Assembly: GCF_013376095.1 (NCBI RefSeq)
Contig: NZ_JAAMFN010000010.1
Location: 1 to 64,000 of the forward strand
Origin: Arthrobacter sp. SDTb3-6
GTDB taxonomy: Bacteria; Actinomycetota; Actinomycetes; Actinomycetales; Micrococcaceae
Reading direction: 5' to 3'
Length of the DNA: 64,000 nt
The notes beneath the pieces were generated by a model. The model did no database searches and was not told where the DNA came from. It worked only from the letters and a program-made list of their open reading frames with translations. Both the position numbers and the translations under genes were made by a program. This document shows, in pieces, positions 44,748 to 53,871 of this stretch (position 1 is the stretch's first letter; every line of letters begins with the position of its first letter).

Positions 44748-45248
44748 ATGGGCACCAGAATCCCAGTCAGTATCAACGGCAACCTTGTTGCCGATCCGGA
44801 ACTCTCCTATGGGGAGTCCGGTATCGCCCACGCGAAGCTGCGCGTCGCCGTCAACCAACGCTTCCAGGCAGCCGACGGCACCTGGCGCGACGGCATCCCC
44901 GTCTTCCACAACGTCTCCGCATTCAGGGGACTGGCCGAGAACGTGACAGCATCCCTCAAGAAGGGCGACCCCGTCCTAGTCATGGGGGAACTGGAATTCA
45001 GGTCCTACGAGAAGGACGGCGCCCAGCACGAAGCCCGCCGCATCGTCGCCGAAATCGTCGGTCCGGACTTGCGGTTCGGGACAAGTTCCTACGAACGGGC
45101 ACCCAAGGCACACATCGTGGCTTCAGTCGCGGCACACGGCCCGGAGCAATCTGAGCCCGGGGTGGCCAGTAGTTGGGGAACGTCGCCGGCGCGGCCGTTG
45201 TCAGCACCTTCTGTGGCTGGAGCGTCTTCCAACGGGATGCAACTGTAA
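44748..45248 (+). CDS. ssb: single-stranded DNA-binding protein (ICE copy)
   Basis: A 166-residue OB-fold SSB: IPVSINGNLVADPELSYGES, VFHNVSAFRGLAENVTASLK and GDPVLVMGELEFRSYEKDGA are the canonical strands. The C-terminal tail is Ala/Ser/Pro-rich and ends NGMQL, without the acidic DDDIPF tip needed by housekeeping SSBs to bind partners. It is therefore likely a dedicated copy for coating transferred single strands. AGGTAGGGA precedes ATG 44748. A second, longer SSB is at 62584. Confidence 0.9.
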   Translation: MGTRIPVSINGNLVADPELSYGESGIAHAKLRVAVNQRFQAADGTWRDGIPVFHNVSAFRGLAENVTASLKKGDPVLVMGELEFRSYEKDGAQHEARRIVAEIVGPDLRFGTSSYERAPKAHIVASVAAHGPEQSEPGVASSWGTSPARPLSAPSVAGASSNGMQL

Positions 45249-45514
45249 CCGAACGATGTTGCGGCAAAGTGCATACACTCAAGCCTGAAGTCCGGAGGCC
45301 GAACATGTTCCCAACCTCTGTAGCAGATACATCTCGTCAGCAGTCACAGGATCACCCCCAAGCTGAAAATCAAAAAACCGGTTCGGTCGAGAACCAATTC
45401 CCAGCCTGACCGACAGCCCGACCATCATGAAAAGCCGGGTTACCGCACCTTCTTGCTGGCGACCAAATGACACGCCTGCTGCAACTTCCCTGGCTTCTAC
45501 GGCAGAATGAATCC

Positions 45515-46873
45515 ATGTCGCAGCCAAATACTGACTTCTACCTCATCGTGGGTAAGTCCACCGAGTCGATCACAAGCAAGATAACGACTATGGGTGGTGT
45601 GTATGCTGTCAAGCGGCTCGAATCCAAGCCTGAGAACTGGGAGTCTATCGTCGAGCTTATGCAATCCACTCACTTGCGAGGCGTCGTCTTGACATTGAAT
45701 GAATCCACGTACGCCCGAATGGCATCGGGCGACTATCAAGTTGTATCTACCGCTCTCCTTGATAAACTAGCCGTCGTTCCTCATATTGCTTTAGTTCATG
45801 AAGCAGTTTTCGGCGGTTCGACGACTTCCGCACCCTCCAACAACTCGAATGGCGATGAGGAAGAATGGGATGGTTACACATGGAATGATTTTGCTGCCCG
45901 TGAACATTTCGGTGACATAGATGAACATCTTCGAATCCGTGTAAACGGAATGCTCAAAGCCGCAGAAATTAATCCAGTAACATACAAGCGAAACGCTGAA
46001 CTATCCATTCTCGCTTTGGCGTTCATTGATGACCATCAAAACAATCTATTGTTTCGTATATATATTCCCTCTGGTCGGCTCTATGAAAATGAGTCTGCTC
46101 AGCTACTAACTCTCTTCAGCGAATGGTTACGTACCGTTCGAGGCCACAACGTACGACAGGGTGGCTATCAGACAAATCATGGGAGGGTCATCGAATTCTT
46201 TTCAGAAAACCAAAATGATAATCAAGAATTTACTGCAGATCTTCAGCAATTTAGCGAGTTTGTAGCTTCGATCGAGGACCGTGAGTCATCCACGATGATT
46301 TTGCAGGGACTAGGACTTTCTGAAAATAGGGCAGAGGAAATTGTGAGTCGGTACGCAAGACTCCTTAGGCGCGTCCAAGTGGATGCGAAACATGAGCGGC
46401 AAAAGCGAATCCTACTGATTAACCAAGAGCTTGAATCTGAGCTTATCGAAACCGACTTATCGATTCCCCTAGAAGCAATATCCACTCTTGTAAATCAGCT
46501 TGTTCCAACTGAACCGTCCCTTAGTTCTGGAAATCCGATACTGCAACTACGCCAGACGCCATCCGCTTCGATCGTGATAAATAATCAATTTATTAACAAG
46601 GTGAAAGGTACGGTCGCACACCATATCAATGGAGACGTATCATATGGCTCGCAACCAATCGAGCTCCTTGAACTTATTTCCCAGTTGGGCGGAAGCGAAC
46701 AAGATGGCCTGATGTCGGCAATCGGGATGGTCTCTGACTCTAACGCACCTACGGTTACTCGATTGAATGCAAAGCAGAAACTAAAAACTTTCCTTATCAA
46801 TTTGGGGGGCAGCGCTTCATCCGCAGCGATCGGAGTTGGTCAAGCTTGGGTGGAAAAGCAAATGGGACTGTGA
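45515..46873 (+). CDS. unknown low-GC cargo protein, possible defence gene
   Basis: A 452-residue protein from ATG 45515. N-terminal residues 5-100 form alternating strands and helices (DFYLIVGKSTESITSKITTM; LRGVVLTLNESTYARMASGD) like a Rossmann/TIR-type fold, unproven. The middle (ELSILALAFIDDHQNNLLFR; YIPSGRLYENESAQLLTLFS) looks like a ligand-sensing domain. The C-terminus VAHHINGDVSYGSQPIELLE then LISQLGG and GVGQAWVEKQMGL resembles a tail I associate with several antiphage-type proteins. GC content is far below the flanking transfer genes, so it is a late cargo insertion. The ribosome site is weak. Confidence 0.55.
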   Translation: MSQPNTDFYLIVGKSTESITSKITTMGGVYAVKRLESKPENWESIVELMQSTHLRGVVLTLNESTYARMASGDYQVVSTALLDKLAVVPHIALVHEAVFGGSTTSAPSNNSNGDEEEWDGYTWNDFAAREHFGDIDEHLRIRVNGMLKAAEINPVTYKRNAELSILALAFIDDHQNNLLFRIYIPSGRLYENESAQLLTLFSEWLRTVRGHNVRQGGYQTNHGRVIEFFSENQNDNQEFTADLQQFSEFVASIEDRESSTMILQGLGLSENRAEEIVSRYARLLRRVQVDAKHERQKRILLINQELESELIETDLSIPLEAISTLVNQLVPTEPSLSSGNPILQLRQTPSASIVINNQFINKVKGTVAHHINGDVSYGSQPIELLELISQLGGSEQDGLMSAIGMVSDSNAPTVTRLNAKQKLKTFLINLGGSASSAAIGVGQAWVEKQMGL

Positions 46874-47020
46874 TGAAACTCCTTGGATTGCTTCGAAAAT
46901 CCCAATTTATGATTCCTCTGCAATTGCCCCGTTTGCTCATCTCGGCGCAACCGAGCGGGATGATGGGCAAACGGGCGCACCGTGCTCGTCCTGACTCAGA
47001 AACTGCTATTCAGGTCGTTG
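46874..47020. other. short gap between convergent operons
   Basis: A 53-codon frame starts at 46873 in a TGATG overlap with the preceding stop, but its sequence has no family and its reality is doubtful. No terminator hairpin is seen. Confidence 0.3.
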
Positions 47021-47590
47021 TTAGTTGGTGCTAATTGGGGCCTGAAACCTGCGATTTGTGAAATAGGGAATTGCTGCAACTGATGCAAAGGTATGGTAGT
47101 CAGTCGCCATCAGGTAGTAAGTCTCGGGCCAAGGTCCGTGCACGTGGATTTGGGCAGGATCAGGGGAGATCAGGAGCACGGATCCTCGCCATATTTCATC
47201 GGGTAGAGCTTCCACCCAGGCCCTCTGGATGTGTCCGAACTTGTTCCAGCGGATGGTGGCCCACGCGCCAAGCGGATCTGTGGAGTGGATGTCCAAGATA
47301 GTGATTTCGGTGGAGACGCGGAGCTTGCTCTTGACGGCGGAGAGGTGCTCCCATTGTTGAACGGCATTGGTGATCCAAGCCTTGGCACGGCGGATTTTTA
47401 CGAACCAGATGGCAGTTGCAATGGCGGCCAATACGACAGCGGCAGCCACCAAAACCCAGCCGACTAAGGCGGGCGCCGGCTGGGCCAGGAGCAGACGAAT
47501 GGCGGTGGCGAGGCAGACGCAGCTGATCACGGTGAGTGTGACTGCCCAGCCCGAGGAGGTCTGGGGCTTAACCATCGGATTCGTTCGCAT
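47021..47590 (-). CDS. membrane protein after the relaxase gene
   Basis: A 189-residue protein with two membrane helices (residues 15-35, WAVTLTVISCVCLATAIRLL; and 42-65, LVGWVLVAAAVVLAAIATAI) and a cytoplasmic or external C-terminal domain (SAVKSKLRVSTEITILDIHS). AGAGG lies before ATG 47590, 27 bp after the relaxase stop, so it belongs to the mobilisation operon. No family recognised. A role in entry exclusion or channel contact would fit the place, but is speculative. Confidence 0.65.
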   Translation of the reverse strand: MRTNPMVKPQTSSGWAVTLTVISCVCLATAIRLLLAQPAPALVGWVLVAAAVVLAAIATAIWFVKIRRAKAWITNAVQQWEHLSAVKSKLRVSTEITILDIHSTDPLGAWATIRWNKFGHIQRAWVEALPDEIWRGSVLLISPDPAQIHVHGPWPETYYLMATDYHTFASVAAIPYFTNRRFQAPISTN

Positions 47591-47617
47591 GACTCAACCT
47601 CTGCCTATGTACCGATT

Positions 47618-50600
47618 TTACAGCGAGGGGCCGACAACGGGGGCTGTTGAGTGGATGTTGGCCGTCGGTCCGGGCGCCTGCTTTGCAGCAAAGGTGTTGG
47701 TCGTGATGGCGGTGATGCGGGCCTCGAGCCGGGCCCGCTGATCGGAATGGTCCCAGTCCGTGGCGCTGGGTGGTGCCCCGAGCGGCAGTGCGGGGTTGTC
47801 GATGTCCCAGCGGTCGCGGAAGCCGGCGACGTCCCGCACTAGGGACTTCCACGCCTCGTCACTGGGTTTCAGGCCGGTTTGTGCCCGCAGGGCACCCATC
47901 CAGGGCTCTTCATTGGCGAAGGCGTGGACGGCCACCGCGGACAGCCGTTTGGTGATCCGCTGTTGAACGTCGTCTAGCAGTACACGGAGGTCTTCCCGGT
48001 CCGTGGGCACTGATACTGGCGCCATCGTCAAGGACGACGCGGCGGCTAGGTGCTGCTGGAGAGGTTGCAGGCGGGAGTGCACGACGGCGGCAACGTCGCG
48101 GGCGCCTGCTGTTGGCCCCAGGCCGTCGACCAAGACCCGTTCAGCCTCTGGCCGGTTGGTGCCGGCGGTGCGCCGCCACGCAGCCACCATGGCGCCCCAG
48201 GATGGGGACGCTTGCATTTGGGCCACCAGGGCGGGGGACTGGGTGTTGAGGAGTCGGGTGATGTCGTCGGACGCGGCGATCTGTGCCAGGTAGTCATGCT
48301 CGGCCAGTAGGCGGGACAGGGAGTTGGCCTGGTTGCGTTGTTCCTCGCGGGCCTCGTGGGCGGTGTGCTCGGCACCCTCGATGGAGAGTATGGCGCTGAG
48401 GATTTCCCGCCAGTCCGGCAGGGATGACGGGTCCACGCCGTGGTGGTCGCGGGGGTCGGGTTCGCTGATGTAGGCGTGATTGCCGGCCTTCCCGCGGGTC
48501 ATGGAGACGTAGAAGAGTTCGCGGGTGAGCCTGCCTTCACTGACTAGGGTGTGACCGGTGTCCACGGTGATGCCCTGGGAGCGGTGGGCTGTGGTGGCGT
48601 AGCCGAGTTCCACGGACTCGGCGAGATAGCCGGCGCCCAGGACGATTCGTGCACCGTTGTCCTGGCGGATCCCTGCGATGGAGCCGTCCGGATTGGGCGA
48701 ACCAGACACAGTGATGAGGGTGCCGTTGCGAATGAAGTCGCCCGTGTCATCGAGGAGACGGCGGTCGTTGCGCCTGGCCAGGATCGTGTCGCCTCGTCCG
48801 GCGTGGAGCCCGTCGCTGAGATCCACGGTGGCTTCCGCATCGACGGCGCCGGAGCCGACGCGGTCGGCCTGGGCGCGTTCGTTGAGCATGGCGACGGTGT
48901 CGTTGTCGGGGGCTATCAGGATCGAGGTCTTCCCGGTGCGGATGTCGGCGTCCCAGCGGTTGTAGGCGTCATCGACCATGGCGTCGTAGGTGCCGCTGCT
49001 GATGCGCTCGTGGGCTGTGTACTCGGTGATGACATTGATGTCGCCTGTGCGCAGTTTCAGGGAGGCGGTGCGTTCCCACTCATGGGTGAATCGCCAGACC
49101 GTGCTGAGCCGTTGCGCGCAGCCCGACCTCTCCAGCCAGCCCAGGACCCCGCCGGCGTCGATGGAATCGAGCTGTGCCGGGTCGCCGACCAACAGGATCT
49201 TGGCCCCAGCACCGGTGGCCTGGTCCAGGAGTGCGGCGAGCTGGTAGGTGGAGACCATGGATGCTTCGTCGATGATGACCAGCTGGTTGGGCCGGAACTG
49301 CCACTTTGTCTGGGTCGCTGTCAGGGCACTCATGCGCTGCGCTAGGCGTTCCAAGGATTTCCGGGCCTGAGTGTCCTGGCGTGGGGATTGACAGGCTGCT
49401 TGGTACCTTTGTGCGGCTTCTGCGTAGTGTCCTGCCCGTACGGCGGCGCCGGGGCCGGTGGATTCGTAGAGCCATTTGCTCACGTTGTTTGTGGCCAGTC
49501 CGAGCTCGCGGCCCAGGACGTCGGCAGAGGCCGCTGCCGGGGCCAGCCCCACTACGGTCCCCGCACCGAAGCAGTCTTCCCAGAGGGTTCTGACGGCGCT
49601 CATCGTGGTGGTCTTGCCCGTCCCGGCCGGGCCGACGACGGCGTCCAGCCGCCTCCCGCTGGCCAGAACAGCCTCGGCCGTCCTGCACTGCTCTTCCTGC
49701 AGGGGCTCGCCGCGGGTGGTGAGGAACTGTTGGAGAGCGTCCTGGACTGTCGTGTGCTCGAGGTGGGGGCCGGCGTCGTGCGTGTGGGCTCCCATAATGG
49801 CTTCCTCGTTCGCCAGGGTGGAGACATCGGTGAACAGGTGGGCGCTGGCCAGGTCAAAGACACTGCGGCCGTTGAATGCTAGGTCCGGGGCTGTGGTGAT
49901 GGGGATGGAGTAGCGGAACTCGTTGAGCGCCACGGACTGCTCCTCGGCGGAGGTGGCGATGGCGTCCATGAGGCGGATCCGGTCGGCGGCGGTGGCGCAG
50001 CGGATCTCAAGACAGACCCGTTCTGCCTCGGCGATCAGGTTCCAGCGGTTCCAGGTGGCCCGGCGCCTGGCGACCAGGTCCTTCACCAGCCCGGCCGTGC
50101 TGTCGATCCAGGCAGTGTCCGTGTCGGCTGCGTTGAGCGGGTGGGTGTGGGAGCGGTTGATGGTTGCCGCCAGCACCGCCTCGGTGTCGAAGCCCTTGGC
50201 CTGGGCGCGTTCGCGCCACTGCCGGGTGCGGGTGTTGAGGGGGATCACGTCGTGGTTCTTGGCGGTCCGGGTGGACAAGGTGGCCTGTTGCCGCAGCTTG
50301 AGTTTTACCGCGTTGCTGGGTTCCCGCCCGTGGGTTTCCAACCAGTCGTGGATGAGCCTGTCTGCCTCGATGTCGATCAACCGGGACCTGCTGGAGAACT
50401 CGCGGATCAGCGCATCGTCGACACCGGAGAGTTCGAAACTGTAATTGTGGACGGCACTGGTGGGTATGCGGACCTCGGCCTCTGTCCCCAGATCCCGGCC
50501 GAGCTGGTCATAAAGCAGCCCGTTGTAGTGCTCGCTGGCGGCCACGGTGGCCTTGTAAAGGGTGCGCGAGTCAAGGGTGGTCCAGACACCGTCGCTGACA

Positions 50601-51196
50601 CGTTGGGCGCGGTTTGCGATGACGACGTGGGTGTGCAGCTGGGGGTCTCCGGAGCGGGACTCCCAGTGGTCGAAGGCGGCCGCGATGGCGCCGTGGACGC
50701 CAACGTGGGCCACGCCGCCGTGTCCGGCGCGGGTGTGGATGGCGGAGCTCTCCAGCCAGGCCAGGGTGGCTTCCATGGCCGCGTGGTGGGCTGCCATGAC
50801 CCTGTCCTTGTACTCGGCGTCACTCAGGGCCCAGAGCACGGAGACGGACTTGGGCACACTGAAGGTCAGGTCAAAGCCGGCCACCGCTGCCCGGCGCACG
50901 GTTTGGCCGTTGGTGCCGGTGACGGTGGAGGCCTGGTTGGGTGTCCGGCCGAGGGATGCTCCCGTGGAGGGGTGTTCACCTCGTTCAAAGAGGGCTTTCG
51001 CGGCCGCGTCGGTGACGGTGTCGTGGAGGTTCATGCCGATGCCGGCAAGTCCAGCGCCGAGCCATTGCCCGGGCGGGTTGCTGGCCGCGGTGTAGTAGCC
51101 GGTGAGGTCGCGGGTTTCAACGTCGGCGTGGCTGGTGGTCTTGAGCAGGTAGGAGACGCCGGCCTCGGTGGAGAGGCGGGCTATGGAGACGGTCAT
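47618..51196 (-). CDS. MobF relaxase-helicase (TraA/TrwC type)
   Basis: A 1192-residue protein that nicks oriT and unwinds DNA for transfer. The relaxase domain (1-320) has a candidate catalytic tyrosine pair in LTGYYTA (Y34/Y35) and the metal-binding histidines in FDHWESR (H177) and DPQLHTHVVIAN (H188, H190). The helicase has Walker A GPAGTGKTTTM near residue 525, Walker B LVIIDEASMV, and RecD-like motifs (TTAHRSQGITVDTGHTLV; FYVSMTRGKAGNHAYI). The C-terminal 250 residues are helical. The start overlaps the small upstream gene (ATGA). The size is normal for actinobacterial MobF proteins. Confidence 0.93.
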   Translation of the reverse strand: MTVSIARLSTEAGVSYLLKTTSHADVETRDLTGYYTAASNPPGQWLGAGLAGIGMNLHDTVTDAAAKALFERGEHPSTGASLGRTPNQASTVTGTNGQTVRRAAVAGFDLTFSVPKSVSVLWALSDAEYKDRVMAAHHAAMEATLAWLESSAIHTRAGHGGVAHVGVHGAIAAAFDHWESRSGDPQLHTHVVIANRAQRVSDGVWTTLDSRTLYKATVAASEHYNGLLYDQLGRDLGTEAEVRIPTSAVHNYSFELSGVDDALIREFSSRSRLIDIEADRLIHDWLETHGREPSNAVKLKLRQQATLSTRTAKNHDVIPLNTRTRQWRERAQAKGFDTEAVLAATINRSHTHPLNAADTDTAWIDSTAGLVKDLVARRRATWNRWNLIAEAERVCLEIRCATAADRIRLMDAIATSAEEQSVALNEFRYSIPITTAPDLAFNGRSVFDLASAHLFTDVSTLANEEAIMGAHTHDAGPHLEHTTVQDALQQFLTTRGEPLQEEQCRTAEAVLASGRRLDAVVGPAGTGKTTTMSAVRTLWEDCFGAGTVVGLAPAAASADVLGRELGLATNNVSKWLYESTGPGAAVRAGHYAEAAQRYQAACQSPRQDTQARKSLERLAQRMSALTATQTKWQFRPNQLVIIDEASMVSTYQLAALLDQATGAGAKILLVGDPAQLDSIDAGGVLGWLERSGCAQRLSTVWRFTHEWERTASLKLRTGDINVITEYTAHERISSGTYDAMVDDAYNRWDADIRTGKTSILIAPDNDTVAMLNERAQADRVGSGAVDAEATVDLSDGLHAGRGDTILARRNDRRLLDDTGDFIRNGTLITVSGSPNPDGSIAGIRQDNGARIVLGAGYLAESVELGYATTAHRSQGITVDTGHTLVSEGRLTRELFYVSMTRGKAGNHAYISEPDPRDHHGVDPSSLPDWREILSAILSIEGAEHTAHEAREEQRNQANSLSRLLAEHDYLAQIAASDDITRLLNTQSPALVAQMQASPSWGAMVAAWRRTAGTNRPEAERVLVDGLGPTAGARDVAAVVHSRLQPLQQHLAAASSLTMAPVSVPTDREDLRVLLDDVQQRITKRLSAVAVHAFANEEPWMGALRAQTGLKPSDEAWKSLVRDVAGFRDRWDIDNPALPLGAPPSATDWDHSDQRARLEARITAITTNTFAAKQAPGPTANIHSTAPVVGPSL

Positions 51197-51741
51197 GACC
51201 GGCCCATTTCCGTGTTCCAGCCGCGGCGTGCAAAGATCGCGGCCGTCGACGGGTCAAGGTGCGTGTTCGCGTTCGAGTGCAATGCCAGGACCCGGGCGGC
51301 GAGGTGTTGCATGTCCTTGACAGCCTGCCGTTCGCTGAGCTCGTGCTGCTTGTTTTCGTGATGCAGGCGCAGCACCAGGCGCTGCAGGTCATCGGCCTTC
51401 GACTGAGCCCGGGACACTGCCTGGGCGCTTTCGTTGAGCTTTTCGTAGGCTTCGGCCAGCCTGCCCTCAAATGACCGTGTCAGGTTGGAGAGCTTTCGCC
51501 GCTCCGTGAGTCGCAGGTTCCGGATGGTCGCCTCATAGAGTGCGGTGAGCGCCGCCAACGACTCCTGGGTTTCGGTCCTGGGCTGGCCTGCTCGACCGGT
51601 CATCCGCAGCTCTTCATCCTGGAGGCTCTGCCGGTACTTTCGTTGCCGCTGGCGGTGGGCACACGCCGGTCGGCAGAAGAGCTGCCGGGGGCTGGCGGGT
51701 GTGAAAGTGGTGTTGCATTCGGGGCAGGTTCGCGTAGTCAT
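51193..51741 (-). CDS. zinc-ribbon/coiled-coil protein upstream of the relaxase
   Basis: A 182-residue protein. The N-terminus TCPECNTTFTPASPRQLFC then RPACAHRQRQRKYR is a treble-clef type zinc motif with Cys pairs. Residues 60-150 form a long coiled coil (LTERRKLSNLTRSFEGRLAE; LHHENKQHELSERQAVKDMQ). Coupled by ATGA to the relaxase and beside the oriT candidate, it is a likely relaxosome accessory protein (inference). In the same place other ICEs carry small DNA-binding proteins. Confidence 0.7.
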   Translation of the reverse strand: MTTRTCPECNTTFTPASPRQLFCRPACAHRQRQRKYRQSLQDEELRMTGRAGQPRTETQESLAALTALYEATIRNLRLTERRKLSNLTRSFEGRLAEAYEKLNESAQAVSRAQSKADDLQRLVLRLHHENKQHELSERQAVKDMQHLAARVLALHSNANTHLDPSTAAIFARRGWNTEMGRS

Positions 51742-52015
51742 ACCTATCCATGGTGATTCGGCCGGTTTACACCATGACCAAACGTCACATTGGCGTCACG
51801 CGGCCGTGACGGGCACCGCTTCGGTGCCAAAGGTGTGAAGGGCTTTTTGGTACCAGTTGGAGCAGGGTATTTAGGGGTTAATTTGCTCAGGAAATTGACT
51901 TGGCGAAGGGATCTGGGCGGCGGTGATATGGAGGGGAAATTGGCCGGTTGGTGGTGCCGCAGGGGAGTGCCGCATGAGGATTTCATACAGCACTGGATCT
52001 CCAGTTGGAGGGTGA
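51742..52015. other. candidate oriT region
   Basis: A gap before the mobilisation operon. GTCACG-CGGC-CGTGAC (51795-51810) is a perfect inverted repeat. It is immediately followed by GGCACCG-CTT-CGGTGCC (51812-51828), a second perfect hairpin. CGTCAC also occurs just upstream as a direct repeat. Inverted repeats next to a MobF gene are the typical setting of oriT; the nick site itself cannot be fixed. The rest is AT-richer and gene-free. Confidence 0.55.
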
Positions 52016-52252
52016 TTATTGGATCGCTTGCTTGAGCCGTTCGATCTCGGTGGGGTTGAATCCGGACCAGTGGTGGTGGTCGTTGACGACGACGACAGGC
52101 GCTTGTGAGTACCCGAGGTCCTGGACGTACTCGAGGGCGGCCGCGTTCGTGGTCAGGTCGACGACACTGTAGGGGATCCCGGCGTGGTCCAGGGACAGGC
52201 AGGTGAACTTGCATTGCTGGCAGCCTAGCTTGCTGTAGACCGTGACATTCAT
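52016..52252 (-). CDS. NrdH/glutaredoxin-like redoxin
   Basis: A 78-residue thioredoxin-fold protein. The redox motif is CQQC (C11 and C14 in VYSKLGCQQCKFT), and the cis-Pro loop is SQAPVVVV, followed by HHHWSGFNPTEIERL, the end typical of NrdH/mycoredoxin-like proteins. ATG 52252 is used; the in-frame start at 52300 would overlap the DUF4192 gene. In the chromosome NrdH reduces class Ib ribonucleotide reductase. Here, inside an ICE, it may supply dNTPs for DNA synthesis after transfer (inference). Confidence 0.85.
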   Translation of the reverse strand: MNVTVYSKLGCQQCKFTCLSLDHAGIPYSVVDLTTNAAALEYVQDLGYSQAPVVVVNDHHHWSGFNPTEIERLKQAIQ

Positions 52253-52296
52253 TGCTCTCACCTCACTTCCCTTTTCTGGTGCTGGGCGGCGTGGAA

Positions 52297-53322
52297 TCAC
52301 TGGTGGTGGTTCCGGTACGCGGTGTTCTTGTGTTGCGCCCAGCCGGACACGACCCCGGCGCCGAGCATCTGGTCTAGCAGCCTGGCCAGGTGGTAGCCGG
52401 GGTCAAATGTCAGGGCGACGTGCATGTAGTTCGCGGCCGCCGTTCCCCTGCCCTTCCACCAGCAGATGTGGCCGAGCATCGTCAACGGCGCTGCCGCATG
52501 GGTGGGGGCGGCGATGGTGAGCAGCTGGCGCAGCAGCTTTTCGGAGCTGTCGATCCGGTCCCATTGAGGTGCTTCGTCCGTGGCGCCGAAGAGGGTGGCT
52601 GCCATGGGTTCGTTGATGCCGGGCATGTCGGCCAGGATCTGGTCGCGGAATCCGACGTGCTGCAGCCCGGCCAGGACCTCGGCCAACTGCTCATGTGTGG
52701 GGTCGCCACCATGGTCGATGAGCTCCATCCACAACTGGTAGGCGGCGGCCAGGCTCTGGGACGGGTTGGTGGACATGGCGCTCACGGCTGTTTCGACCGC
52801 GTCGGGGTCGACGGCGGTGAACAACTCGGGGATGGCGGGCAAATCGTTGTGTCCGACGGTGCTGCCTTGGTAGACCAGCTCGGCGTTCATGAGGCAGGAT
52901 TCAATGGCAGCCAGCGGGGTCTCGTTGCCACAGGAGGCGGGGTTGGCACCGTCGTAGGTGGCGAAGGATTCGGGGCCGACGATCCACACATCATGGACGA
53001 GAAGCCCGGCAGCCAGGAGCCGTCGCTCGAGTCCCTGGATCATGGCGGCGAAGGGCTTGGGGTGTCCCTGGCCCCAGGGCTGGTGGGTGAACAGGGCGAT
53101 GAGGACGGCGGTGGCTTCGCGGTCGAAACCAACGGCGTGGGCGACCCGCTCGGCGTAGGACTCACTGGGGTCCGTTGTGCCCGGCAGGTTCACGCGGAGG
53201 GTGGGGCCCAGTGTCTTGCCCTCGAGGGCGACGCAGACGAGGCTTTCCTTCGGCCAGTAGCCGAGGCTGTGGCCCATGTAGCTGATGGCGTCTGCCGGGC
53301 TGCTGATTCTGATCGGTTCCAT
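52297..53322 (-). CDS. DUF4192 domain-containing protein
   Basis: A 341-residue protein. The N-terminus ISSPADAISYMGHSLGYWPK then ESLVCVALEGKTLGPTLRVN is the DUF4192 signature. A tetratricopeptide-like helical C-terminus follows (WWKGRGTAAANYMHVALTFD). AGGAG precedes ATG 53322. DUF4192 proteins are actinobacterial, frequently plasmid- or ICE-borne, and their role is unknown. It is the first gene of the minus-strand mobilisation operon. Confidence 0.85.
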   Translation of the reverse strand: MEPIRISSPADAISYMGHSLGYWPKESLVCVALEGKTLGPTLRVNLPGTTDPSESYAERVAHAVGFDREATAVLIALFTHQPWGQGHPKPFAAMIQGLERRLLAAGLLVHDVWIVGPESFATYDGANPASCGNETPLAAIESCLMNAELVYQGSTVGHNDLPAIPELFTAVDPDAVETAVSAMSTNPSQSLAAAYQLWMELIDHGGDPTHEQLAEVLAGLQHVGFRDQILADMPGINEPMAATLFGATDEAPQWDRIDSSEKLLRQLLTIAAPTHAAAPLTMLGHICWWKGRGTAAANYMHVALTFDPGYHLARLLDQMLGAGVVSGWAQHKNTAYRNHHQ

Positions 53323-53871
53323 TGTCCTGCTCCTCTTGTGTGAACGGTGGCTGGTTGTTCGCGGCCGCCTGCTCTGTTGGTGCCTTCTGGTAAGAGGAAT
53401 CACCGCTGGGTGTTAGGGGCCGGAGGGCAACTTGGGGTACCGGGCACGGGGCAAAAATTGTTTCGAGGAAATAAGCGACGCAGGAGCGCCGAGGAAGAAT
53501 TTTTGGAGGAGGGTCCGGCGCGCAGCGCCCTGGTTGCGTGGAGGGCCCGCCCAGCGATGATGGGGTACCAGAAGGCACAACGTGGTTCGGCATGTGTTCA
53601 TAGAGGTCCATCGACGATGATGCCCGTCTAAGCTGACCGTTGGTTTGGTGGGCGCTGTCCATAGAAGCGTCCCTTGTTCTCATCACGACTGTTCATGGGC
53701 GTAACCGCCTTTTACGACATGACCGCACGCCTTGGAACGTCACGGGGAGACCGTGCGCTGGACAACCGCGAGAGGATAATCACCGTTGCCGCACGTCTGA
53801 GCCGGTTGGGGCGTGTTGGGTGGAGCACCAATGCAGGGGTCCCCTGCATAACCTGGTAACTTAGAGCTACT
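53323..53871. other. gap between the mobilisation operon and the methyltransferase
   Basis: 549 bp without a credible gene. It is the probable promoter region for two divergent units. The only strong signal is the 19-bp palindrome at 53831-53849. Confidence 0.45.
53831..53849. promoter_or_regulatory. perfect 19-bp palindrome before the methyltransferase
   Basis: ATGCAGGGG-T-CCCCTGCAT lies 23 bp upstream of ATG 53872. It is large and perfect enough to be a repressor operator. It might instead contain the enzyme's own recognition site and serve autoregulation. Confidence 0.6.

Noticed and set aside
46873-47034. 53-residue gene coupled to the low-GC cargo gene
   Set aside because: The TGATG overlap is suggestive, but the protein has no recognisable feature and the region may simply be the 3' untranslated part.
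50141-51361. Long open frame opposite the relaxase gene
   Set aside because: Gly/Val/Asp-rich shadow frame without motifs; the minus strand encodes the relaxase active site.
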